Source: Chloroflexota bacterium (GTDB lineage Bacteria; Chloroflexota; Anaerolineae; UBA1429). From it: a stretch of DNA of 10,557 nt. A program made the translations under genes and the position numbers. The stretch is from assembly GCA_014360745.1 (NCBI GenBank), contig JACIWY010000093.1, forward strand, positions 1 through 10,557, written 5' to 3'. This document shows positions 1 through 5,676 of this stretch, in pieces (position 1 is the stretch's first letter; every line of letters begins with the position of its first letter). The notes under the pieces are model-generated. The model was not told the DNA's origin. It worked only from the letters and a program-made list of their open reading frames with translations, and made no database searches.

Positions 1-387
1 CAAGGTCGCCAACGCCGTGGAGGTGGTCGATGGGCAGATAGAGGTCATGGGTAGCAAACGCCCGACCTCTCGTAGGCGGGCCCAGATGGAGCGTTCTCGT
101 TCGCGCAGCCGTTGGCAAAAGGGAAGGTAACCCAGGGCGTCGAGCAAAATGACGATGACGCGGCGCAGAGGGCCGATCTTCGCCCAATAGAGGGCATCCA
201 ACGGAGGGCTGACCCCCGGCTGTTCTACTCTAGTTCCCAAAAGGGCCAACAAAGTGGCCGGCACGTTAGCCAGCGAATAGCCGTCATAGGCGGGCCATAC
301 AAACTCCCCCGCCGTCTCTGGCGGGAAGAGCGGCGTAGGCCGATTGCGTAATAAAGTCTCGAGTTGAGAGGCCGTGGTATCGTTCAG
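1..387 (-). CDS. Alkaline phosphatase/phosphodiesterase-family protein, N-terminal part (runs off left edge)
   Basis: Reading the minus strand gives an unbroken 129-codon frame that leaves the window at base 1. Residues 75-86 (RRVIVILLDALG) form the first beta strand with the metal-binding Asp (D83), and residues 113-129 (PMTSICPSTTSTALATL) carry the Thr that is the nucleophile in the type I phosphodiesterase/nucleotide pyrophosphatase branch of the alkaline phosphatase superfamily. Such enzymes hydrolyse phosphodiester, pyrophosphate or phosphonate bonds using two zinc ions; the substrate cannot be told here because most of the protein is missing. No signal peptide is visible, so it is probably cytoplasmic. 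The start is uncertain: the frame is closed upstream by TAG at 421-423, and no ATG, GTG or TTG follows it until a GTG at 262-264 (V42). I placed the start at CTG (385-387) because AAAGGAAAGG lies about 8 bases upstream. It is transcribed divergently from the Gfo/Idh gene at 504. The family call is firm; the start is not. Confidence 0.72.
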   Translation of the reverse strand, partial: MNDTTASQLETLLRNRPTPLFPPETAGEFVWPAYDGYSLANVPATLLALLGTRVEQPGVSPPLDALYWAKIGPLRRVIVILLDALGYLPFCQRLRERERSIWARLREVGRLLPMTSICPSTTSTALATL

Positions 388-428
388 GGCGGTATCCTTT
401 CCTTTAGGGACACCCCAAAGCTATGGGC

Positions 429-456
429 TTGCCCAAGGTGGCGATGGCATTATAAT
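429..456 (+). promoter_or_regulatory. Sigma-70-type promoter for the Gfo/Idh - aldo/keto reductase unit
   Basis: A perfect TATAAT at 451-456 is preceded by TTGCCC at 429-434 (four of six matches to TTGACA) with a 16-base spacer. Transcription would begin near 463, leaving a leader of about 40 bases before the ATG at 504. The -35 lies inside a small palindrome, GGGC-TT-GCCC (425-434), which could be part of an operator. No expression evidence exists; the call rests on consensus matching and on lying in the divergent gap. Confidence 0.6.
449..454 (-). promoter_or_regulatory. Overlapping minus-strand -10 element for the phosphodiesterase gene
   Basis: Because ATTATAAT (449-456) is palindromic, the minus strand also reads a perfect TATAAT at 449-454. 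This could start the leftward phosphodiesterase transcript near base 442. A -35 for this strand is poor: TTGTGG about 16 bases upstream matches only TTG. The geometry fits a bidirectional promoter with shared -10 bases. Confidence 0.4.
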
Positions 457-477
457 CCTCAAGCAAGAGACCACAAA

Positions 478-497
478 CGCGCAAGGCGCGAAGGAGG
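478..497 (+). promoter_or_regulatory. Small GC hairpin abutting the ribosome binding site
   Basis: CGCGC (478-482), a three-base loop AAG, and GCGCG (486-490) form a short perfect stem directly followed by the strong Shine-Dalgarno AAGGAGG (491-497). The site sits 6 bases before the ATG at 504 and fixes that start. The hairpin would lie at the edge of the ribosome footprint and could tune initiation, but it could also be a chance product of high GC. Confidence 0.4.
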
Positions 498-503
498 CGG
501 CTT

Positions 504-1643
504 ATGGAGCGAGTGCGTTATGGGATCGTGGGCACGGGTGGCATGGGCACCGGCCACGCGCGCACGCTACAAAAGATCGAAGAAGCCACGTTGGCGGCGG
601 TGTGCGACATTGTGCCCTCAGTCGCCGAGGCGGTGGGCGAGGAATTCAACGTGCCCTACACCGTGGACTATCACGAACTGATCGATCGCGACGATGTCGA
701 CGCGGTGGTGGTGGCTACGCCGCACTATTTTCACCCCGAGATCGCCATCTATGCCATGGAGCGAGGCAAGCCGGTGATCTCGGAGAAGCCGATCGCCGTC
801 ACCGTATCCGCGGCAGACGCTATGCTAGAGGCGGCCAAGCGCACCGGCACGCCTTTTGCCGTAATGCACCAATCGCGCTCCGAGCCGATATGGCAGGCGG
901 CGCACCAACTGGTATCCTCCGGCAGGCTGGGCGAGATCTATCGTACCATGCTGGTTTATGCCGATTTTCGCAGCCAGGCTTATTACAACTCGGCTGGCTG
1001 GCGGGCCACCTGGGCGGGGGAGGGTGGAGGGGTGCTCATCAACCAGGCGCCCCACTCGCTCGACCGCTTTGCTTGGCTGGGCGGCCTGCCTAACAAGGTT
1101 ACGGCGATGACGGCCACGCGCAATCACACCATCGAGGTGGAGGATGTGGCCTCGGCCCTGTTAGAGTATCCCAACGGCGGGGTGGGCTATCTCTATTGCT
1201 CCACCACCGAATGGCCCCCTACCGACATTATGGAATTCTCGGGGGAGCGGGGCAAGCTGCGCGTGGTGGGCAAGGAGATCCGTTTCTGGGAGCTGCCAGA
1301 GGGGGTCAAGGCGTTTAGCGATACCACGCCCGAGATGTGGGCCAAGCCGCCAGTGCGCGAAGTGCCCGTCGAGATCGTCGAGCGCGAGCATGGCCACATC
1401 GCCATTCTGCGCAACATGGCCCGTCACATTCTATATGGGGAAGAGTTGATCGCCCCGGGCGTGGAGGGCATCTATACCGTCGAGTTGATCAACGCCTGCA
1501 TCCTGTCGGGGCATACGGGCGAGCCGGTGGAAATTCCGGTGGATCGCGCCCGCTACGACGCACTTCTGGAGGAGCTCAAACGGGCCTCCAAGCCTAAGGA
1601 CGTCGGCCCCGATAAGCGCATCACCGACACCGTCCACCACTGA
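504..1643 (+). CDS. Gfo/Idh/MocA-family NAD(P)-dependent oxidoreductase
   Basis: This 379-residue protein has the usual two-domain layout and length of the family. The N-terminal Rossmann fold opens with YGIVGTGGMGTGHA (residues 6-19), followed by the acidic residue of CDI (D35) expected to contact the cofactor ribose. The hallmark EKP is at 94-96, giving the catalytic Lys95. The C-terminal domain contains GGGVLINQAPHSLD (174-187), whose His184 occupies the usual catalytic His position. Family members oxidise or reduce a hydroxyl on sugars, inositols or glycosides in the cytoplasm; the exact substrate is not predictable. A strong AAGGAGG six bases upstream fixes the start. It is followed after 96 bases by an aldo/keto reductase on the same strand, probably in one transcript. 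The last 25 or so residues, rich in Lys and Asp, are a tail with no recognised motif. Only about fold-level similarity is shared with the second Gfo/Idh gene at 3803, so these are not recent duplicates. Confidence 0.9.
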   Translation: MERVRYGIVGTGGMGTGHARTLQKIEEATLAAVCDIVPSVAEAVGEEFNVPYTVDYHELIDRDDVDAVVVATPHYFHPEIAIYAMERGKPVISEKPIAVTVSAADAMLEAAKRTGTPFAVMHQSRSEPIWQAAHQLVSSGRLGEIYRTMLVYADFRSQAYYNSAGWRATWAGEGGGVLINQAPHSLDRFAWLGGLPNKVTAMTATRNHTIEVEDVASALLEYPNGGVGYLYCSTTEWPPTDIMEFSGERGKLRVVGKEIRFWELPEGVKAFSDTTPEMWAKPPVREVPVEIVEREHGHIAILRNMARHILYGEELIAPGVEGIYTVELINACILSGHTGEPVEIPVDRARYDALLEELKRASKPKDVGPDKRITDTVHH

Positions 1644-1665
1644 GCGGAAAAGGGAACACGAAAGG

Positions 1666-1714
1666 CGCAAGAGACGCAAGAGATGCCAAATATGCGATGT
1701 TTGCGTCTCTTGCG
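1666..1714. repeat. Perfect 14-bp inverted repeat (CGCAAGAGACGCAA) between two sugar genes
   Basis: CGCAAGAGACGCAA at 1666-1679 is repeated as its exact reverse complement at 1701-1714, with a 21-base loop between. Each arm is itself built of near-repeated GCAAGA/ACGCAA units. No T-tract follows on either strand, so this is not a standard Rho-independent terminator. The GCAAGAGACGCAAG wording and the adjoining TTCATCTGTG resemble interspersed intergenic repeats I recall from Chloroflexota and other environmental genomes, so a small dispersed repeat is a reasonable guess. In the mRNA it would form a stable hairpin just upstream of the aldo/keto reductase start. Confidence 0.75.
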
Positions 1715-1739
1715 TTCATCTGTGTGTGAAGGGGGATGT

Positions 1740-2678
1740 ATGCACTTGCGGCGGTTGGGCAAGACCGAGCTGATGGTCAGCGAAGTGGGGCTGGGCGGCG
1801 CGCCGCTGGCCCGCGAAGGGGTCAGCGATGCAGAAGCGATCTGGACTGTGTGGACAGCCCTTGATGCCGGGGTGAACCTGGTGGACACATCGCCCCACTA
1901 TGGCCTAGGGCGCAGCGAGACGCTCATCGGTCGTGCGCTCGCAGAGCGGCCTGAGCTGAAAAAAGGTTTGATCCTCTCCACCAAGACCGGCCACTATGGC
2001 GCGGAGAAGGATTACTCTTACGAGCGTACACGACGTTCGGTAGCGACAAGCCTACAACGGCTGGGTGTGGATCGCGTCGATATCTTGCACATCCACGACG
2101 TGCAAGAAGCGGAGCACATGCGCGAGCTGCTCAAAAGTCAATCGGCGTACACGGCGCTGCGCGAATACCAAGAGGAAGGGGTCATCGGCTTTATCGGCGT
2201 GGGCACCCGCAGCCTGGAGGTGCTCCAAGTCGTCGTGGAAAGCGGGGCGTTTGATTGTTTCATGATGGCCAACCAACTCAACCTCATTGAGCAGGCGGGA
2301 GCGCCCATCGTGCAAGCTGCGCTACGGGCCGATATAGGGGTGCTCATAGCCGGGGCCTATGCCACCGGTATCTTGGCCAAGGGCAGCGCCGATCCAAATG
2401 CCCGTTATCGCTACCAACCGGCCAGCGACGCCGTGCGCCAACGCGTGGCGGCTATCGAGGAGCTTTGTGCCCGTTGGGGCGTGGCCTTGCCGGCCGCGGC
2501 CGTGCAGTTCTGCCTTCGTTATGGCGAGGGACAGACGCCGCCGAATGTGGTCGCGGTGCTCGGCGCGCGCACGCCGGAGCAGGCCGCTGCCATCGTCGAG
2601 ACCGTCGCCAAGCGGGCGCCCGAGGGGTTCTGGCAGGAGTTGGACGAGTTCCTGGCGCGTTCGGAGATGCCGCAATAG
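1740..2678 (+). CDS. Aldo/keto reductase, D-threo-aldose (L-fucose) 1-dehydrogenase-like
   Basis: The 312-residue protein is a complete single-domain aldo/keto reductase (TIM barrel). The catalytic tetrad is visible: D49 and Y54 in NLVDTSPHYG, K82 in STKTG, and H119 in ILHIHD. The second half (about residues 170-280: FMMANQLNLIEQ, then GAYATGILAKG, then ARYRYQPASD, then a segment ending VLGARTPEQ) matches the wording of the D-threo-aldose 1-dehydrogenase/L-fucose dehydrogenase subgroup, which oxidises a free aldose to its lactone with NAD(P). The start is ATG 1740, preceded by GAAGGGGG; an in-frame ATG at 1683 would add 19 residues encoded by the hairpin repeat and is rejected. It follows the Gfo/Idh gene and ends one base before the stop of the convergent GHMP kinase gene. 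The subgroup call is by recognition; the true substrate could be another aldose. Confidence 0.85.
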   Translation: MHLRRLGKTELMVSEVGLGGAPLAREGVSDAEAIWTVWTALDAGVNLVDTSPHYGLGRSETLIGRALAERPELKKGLILSTKTGHYGAEKDYSYERTRRSVATSLQRLGVDRVDILHIHDVQEAEHMRELLKSQSAYTALREYQEEGVIGFIGVGTRSLEVLQVVVESGAFDCFMMANQLNLIEQAGAPIVQAALRADIGVLIAGAYATGILAKGSADPNARYRYQPASDAVRQRVAAIEELCARWGVALPAAAVQFCLRYGEGQTPPNVVAVLGARTPEQAAAIVETVAKRAPEGFWQELDEFLARSEMPQ

Positions 2679-2679
2679 C

Positions 2680-3765
2680 TCACTCTCGGGTGGGTGATGC
2701 CCCATCCCCCTCACGGCTCCATACCCGCAAGCCAAAGCGGCTCAGGTAGATAGGGATGTTTTGAAAGAGGGGGTTGGTCTCCTCGATGGCGCGAATCATG
2801 GCCCGTTTGCGGCTCATAGATGAGCCGCACAGCAAGGTCAGGCTACCGCCCTCTCCTCCGGCGCCGTTGACCTTCCAGCCCAACGCGCCGTACTCGCGGG
2901 CGATGTCGATGACTTGCTGGGCATCGCGGCTGACGAGCTGGGGATGCAGGGTGCGTTGCGCCTCGGTGTTGTCGATCATGGCCCGGCCCAGAGCGACGAA
3001 ATCGCCGGCATAGAGGGCGTCGCGAGAACGCTGGGCTGTCTTGCGCAGTGCCTCCAGTTTGGGGTTATCGGGGCCGGCGTCCTCTAACCCCTGAATGACC
3101 ATCTCGTGCACCTGCGACGAGGAATGAGAACGCCCCAAAAAGATGAGCACCAAGCGGCGCTCTAACTCCCACCAGATGGAGTTCGGCACCAGGATGGGTG
3201 ACACGGCCGCGTAGGGGTAGTCGAACATCTCGATATAGTTGATCCCCCCGAACGCGGCGCATAGTTGATCCTGGATGCCGCTTTGCTGGCCCAGCATCTC
3301 GGTCTCGATACGATGGGCGATATAAGCGATCTCGAGCGGGGTGCGGCAACCGGGCGTAAGCTGGTCTAATGCGCCGATGAGTGCCACCGATACCGAAGCC
3401 GACGTGCCGGTGGAACAGCCGGCGGGCGCTTCCGAATAGATCGAGATCTGCACCGAGAGGTTCTCGGGCACGCCCATGTAATCGATGGCCGCCTCTAGTA
3501 GCGGGTGATGGATCCATTCGTGGCGCTCGTGGCGCGGAAAGACGGCATAGCGATCGCCAAAGTTTTCGGCGTGCAAGATGCAGCGATGCTCGCGCTCGTG
3601 TCGGGGATATACGTCGATCTGCACCTCGACGTAAGGGTAGACGCCGATGTTAAAGATCTTGCCGTGCTTGGCGAACCAGGTATCGGTCCAGCCGCCATTG
3701 TCGCACACACGGATGGGGGCCACGCTGTTGATAATACGGCTGGGCATCGGCTGAGCGGATGTCAT
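2680..3765 (-). CDS. GHMP-family sugar kinase
   Basis: This 361-residue protein has the three GHMP motifs. Motif 1 near the start is APIRVCDNGGWTDT (16-29), of the type seen in heptose-7-phosphate kinase (HddA) and L-fucokinase. The phosphate-binding loop is APAGCSTGTSAS (113-124). Motif 3 is VNGAGGEGGSLTLL (299-312), which closes the active site. Family members phosphorylate a sugar, mevalonate or amino-acid alcohol with ATP. Motif 1 and the neighbours favour a free sugar or sugar phosphate. The loop departs from the common PxGxGLGSSA by having Ser-Thr where Gly-Leu is usual, so it belongs to an unassigned subgroup. The start ATG at 3763-3765 is chosen because TCCTCC (3772-3777) on the plus strand gives GGAGGA six bases upstream on the coding strand. 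A longer frame to 3930 would overlap the preceding gene and has an unlikely Pro/Ser/Arg-rich N-terminus. It is third in the operon after the ThuA-like and Gfo/Idh genes (37-base gap). Confidence 0.87.
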   Translation of the reverse strand: MTSAQPMPSRIINSVAPIRVCDNGGWTDTWFAKHGKIFNIGVYPYVEVQIDVYPRHEREHRCILHAENFGDRYAVFPRHERHEWIHHPLLEAAIDYMGVPENLSVQISIYSEAPAGCSTGTSASVSVALIGALDQLTPGCRTPLEIAYIAHRIETEMLGQQSGIQDQLCAAFGGINYIEMFDYPYAAVSPILVPNSIWWELERRLVLIFLGRSHSSSQVHEMVIQGLEDAGPDNPKLEALRKTAQRSRDALYAGDFVALGRAMIDNTEAQRTLHPQLVSRDAQQVIDIAREYGALGWKVNGAGGEGGSLTLLCGSSMSRKRAMIRAIEETNPLFQNIPIYLSRFGLRVWSREGDGASPTRE

Positions 3766-3802
3766 GGGGCATCCTCCGCAGTTGCAAGGTACGCGAGCTC
3801 TC

Positions 3803-4801
3803 TCAGATGGCCACCGGCCGGCCGTTGGCGAGGTCGGAGGCAAAGCAGGCATCGATGACGCGCATGTTGGCGTCGAGCGGCTCGGCGCCGAATTTGGGCG
3901 GCTGCACACCGCGAATGGCCAGTGACGCATCCTCGACCTCGAGCCGGTAGGTGTCGACGAGCGTGATGACCTCTTCCTCCGTGTTTCCGCCCACGGTAAT
4001 CCAGAGCCGGGCCTTTTCGCCGCGCCCCAAAAAGCCGTCCGGAGCCTCTAGCACGCCTTGGCTTCCCACGACGCGGAAAAAGGTGCCCCCTGCAGAGCGA
4101 AAGCCGGGCATGATGGTGCCCAAGAGGCCGTCGCCGAAATCGAGCCAGGCCGCGCCGCCCATATCGACGCCGTAGCGATCCGACCAGACCAGCCGCGCCG
4201 ACGCGGTGCGCGGCTCGCGGCCGGCCAACATGCGCGCCGCGTTGATGCAATAGCAGCCGACATCATAGAGCGCGCCGCCCCCGGCCTCTTTTTGTAGGCG
4301 AATGTTCGCGGGGTCATCGGCCATGACGAAGCTAAAAGAGGTATGCACCTGGTGCAGCTCGCCGATGCGCCCCTGGCGCAGGAGCTCGATAGCCCGTTGA
4401 GTGACGGGGCCAAAGCGGTACATGAACGCCTCTAACAGCAGGCGCCCATTGGCCTTGGCCGCGGCTTCCATCTCGCGGGCCTCTTCGGCGTTGAGGGCGA
4501 TGGGTTTTTCACAGAGGACGTCCTTCCCCGCTTGGACGGCGGCGATGGACCATTCTTTGTGCATATGGTTGGGCAAAGGGATGTAGACTGCCTCGACATC
4601 CGGATCGGAGAGCAAGGCCTCGTAAGAGCCATAGGCTTTTTCCGCGCCGAACCGCGCGGCGGCAGCCTCCGCCTTGGATTGGCTGCGGCTGGCCACAGCG
4701 TAGAGCCTGGCGCTCTCGGCGGCCTGGATGGCCGGAATGACCCAATTCTCGGCGATGCGGGCGACGCCCAGCACGCCCCATCTGACCTGTTCTATTGCCA
4801 T
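3803..4801 (-). CDS. Second Gfo/Idh/MocA-family oxidoreductase (xylose/dihydrodiol dehydrogenase-like branch)
   Basis: The 332-residue protein begins MAIEQVRWGVLGVARIAENWVI..., a Rossmann dinucleotide-binding start (residues 7-17). EKP is at 98-100 with catalytic Lys99. The EAFMYRF segment (124-130) and GGGALYDVGCYCINAAR (174-190), with Tyr184 rather than His as the probable catalytic residue, are characteristic of the branch containing D-xylose dehydrogenase and trans-dihydrodiol dehydrogenase. It probably oxidises a pyranose hydroxyl with NAD(P) in the cytoplasm. The start is ATG 4799-4801, with GGAGGGA (plus-strand 4808-4814) six bases upstream; the longer frame to 4876 would add 25 residues crossing the intergenic hairpin. 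It is the middle gene of the ThuA-like - Gfo/Idh - GHMP kinase operon. ThuA next to a Gfo/Idh protein recalls the rhizobial thuA-thuB pair, but this does not prove the same substrate. Confidence 0.9.
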   Translation of the reverse strand: MAIEQVRWGVLGVARIAENWVIPAIQAAESARLYAVASRSQSKAEAAAARFGAEKAYGSYEALLSDPDVEAVYIPLPNHMHKEWSIAAVQAGKDVLCEKPIALNAEEAREMEAAAKANGRLLLEAFMYRFGPVTQRAIELLRQGRIGELHQVHTSFSFVMADDPANIRLQKEAGGGALYDVGCYCINAARMLAGREPRTASARLVWSDRYGVDMGGAAWLDFGDGLLGTIMPGFRSAGGTFFRVVGSQGVLEAPDGFLGRGEKARLWITVGGNTEEEVITLVDTYRLEVEDASLAIRGVQPPKFGAEPLDANMRVIDACFASDLANGRPVAI

Positions 4802-4832
4802 GGCTTTTCCCTCCGCAAGGTTTTTTGCTTTG

Positions 4833-4878
4833 AGGTGTCGGGCACGGCCCACGGACGGGCTCAAACTGCCCAGCACCT
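4833..4878. promoter_or_regulatory. Two-tier hairpin between the ThuA-like and Gfo/Idh genes
   Basis: On the plus strand AGGTG-tc-GGGCA (4833-4844) pairs with TGCCC-ag-CACCT (4867-4878), giving two 5-bp stems separated by a 2x2 internal loop. Inside it GCCC (4847-4850) pairs with GGGC (4857-4860) around a 6-base loop. The whole element fills most of the 79-base gap, starting two bases after the ThuA-like stop codon. There is no U-tract after it in the direction of transcription (the transcript reads CAAAGCAAAAAACC), so it is not a typical terminator. A role in mRNA processing, stability or partial attenuation is inferred only from position. Confidence 0.55.
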
Positions 4879-4880
4879 GC

Positions 4881-5531
4881 CTATTCGGTCAACCAATCGA
4901 TCGCCTGCAAAACCAGGCGTTGGAACGGCTCCAGATTCCATATCCCCTCATGATGGCCCGGGGCGATGTAGGCCACGCGGCCCTCGCCTTCCATGCGCGT
5001 CCAGACCATGGGGTGAGCCACGCCTCGATCCAGGGCGACCATATGCACATTCACCGCCGGATCGTAATCCTGAATATAGAACTCATCCTTGACGGCAAAG
5101 GCATCGACGTCGGCGGTGATGGGGTGTCTATGGCGCATAGGATAAACCATAAAGGAGAACTGAGGCGGATGCTCGACAAAAAGCCCGCCCCAGAGCGCGG
5201 TCAGCGCAGGGTTGGGCGCGCCCGAGACGGTGGCGCTGTGCACGCCCAACAACGCCCCGCCCGATCGCACCCAACGCACCAGGCTGTCCGTCTGGGCTGG
5301 TGAGAGGGTCTCCGGATGGGTGTCGTCGCGGCCCTCCCGATGACGAGAAAAGCTGGTGTAGCTGAGCACCACATCGTACAAGCCCTGATCCAGGGTGAGC
5401 AAGGTATCAAGATCGTAGGTGGCCTCGACGGTATGGCCGGCCTTTTCCAGCACTCTGCGCATGGCCCCCGCAAAGCCCTCAAAGTCATGGTATATGCCGC
5501 CCAGGATGATGAGGATGCGTCTCGCGTTCAC
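4881..5531 (-). CDS. ThuA-like protein (class I glutamine amidotransferase-like fold)
   Basis: The 216-residue protein fits the ThuA family in length and motifs: ILIILGGIYHDFEGFA near the start (6-21), GGALLGVHSA (91-100) at the position of the nucleophile elbow of amidotransferase-like folds, DEFY (149-152), HPMVW (173-177) and GHHEGIW (192-198). The Cys of true amidotransferases is absent, as usual in ThuA. Rhizobial ThuA acts with the oxidoreductase ThuB on 3-keto derivatives of trehalose and related disaccharides; a keto-sugar substrate here is inferred. The start is GTG (5529-5531), preceded by AGGAAGGAGG nine bases upstream and by the promoter at 5571-5599. A longer frame reaching 5612 would begin upstream of that promoter's -35 and is rejected. 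It is the first gene of the operon and is divergent from the histidine kinase gene. Confidence 0.85.
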   Translation of the reverse strand: MNARRILIILGGIYHDFEGFAGAMRRVLEKAGHTVEATYDLDTLLTLDQGLYDVVLSYTSFSRHREGRDDTHPETLSPAQTDSLVRWVRSGGALLGVHSATVSGAPNPALTALWGGLFVEHPPQFSFMVYPMRHRHPITADVDAFAVKDEFYIQDYDPAVNVHMVALDRGVAHPMVWTRMEGEGRVAYIAPGHHEGIWNLEPFQRLVLQAIDWLTE

Positions 5532-5570
5532 GTATGGCTGCCTCCTTCCTCGGTTGATCGATGCATAGCA

Positions 5571-5599
5571 AGGATAGCGAAGCCGGAGCCACCTGTCAA
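5571..5599 (-). promoter_or_regulatory. Sigma-70 promoter for the ThuA-like - Gfo/Idh - GHMP kinase operon
   Basis: On the minus strand a perfect TTGACA (plus-strand 5594-5599) is followed after exactly 17 bases by TATCCT (plus-strand 5571-5576), four of six matches to TATAAT. Transcription would begin near 5564, giving a leader of about 33 bases with a strong Shine-Dalgarno before the GTG at 5531. Correct strand, spacing and distance make this one of the best-supported promoters in the window. Confidence 0.7.
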
Positions 5600-5629
5600 T
5601 GGGGACGAACACAATGCGGCGCCGATCCG

Positions 5630-5638
5630 TGCTATAAT
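5630..5638 (+). promoter_or_regulatory. Extended -10 promoter for the hybrid histidine kinase
   Basis: TGCTATAAT at 5630-5638 is a perfect extended -10 (TGn plus TATAAT). No recognisable -35 lies 16-18 bases upstream, which extended -10 promoters tolerate. The start point would be near 5645, about 32 bases before the preferred ATG at 5677. CCGAT (5622-5626) and ATCGG (5647-5651) flank the -10 as short inverted repeats and could be a regulator site; that part is weak. Confidence 0.6.
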
Positions 5639-5676
5639 GGGTTCATATCGGATGTGTCTTGTGGCTCAGGATATGG

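Noticed and set aside
112..351. 79-codon plus-strand frame at the left edge
   Set aside because: It is antisense to the phosphodiesterase-family gene, whose metal-site and Thr nucleophile motifs are clear, and has no motif of its own.
374..1093. 239-codon plus-strand frame overlapping the first Gfo/Idh gene
   Set aside because: Low-complexity Arg/Gly/His-rich translation in an alternative frame of a well-supported gene; typical of GC-rich shadow frames.
1666..1714. Hairpin as a Rho-independent terminator after the first Gfo/Idh gene
   Set aside because: No T-tract follows the stem on either strand and the loop is long.
3766..3930. Longer N-terminus for the GHMP kinase
   Set aside because: It overlaps the end of the preceding Gfo/Idh gene, has a biased Pro/Ser/Arg composition, and ATG 3765 has GGAGGA six bases upstream.
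5532..5612. Longer N-terminus for the ThuA-like protein
   Set aside because: It would start upstream of the best promoter in the region, while GTG 5531 has a strong Shine-Dalgarno and begins right at the family's first strand.
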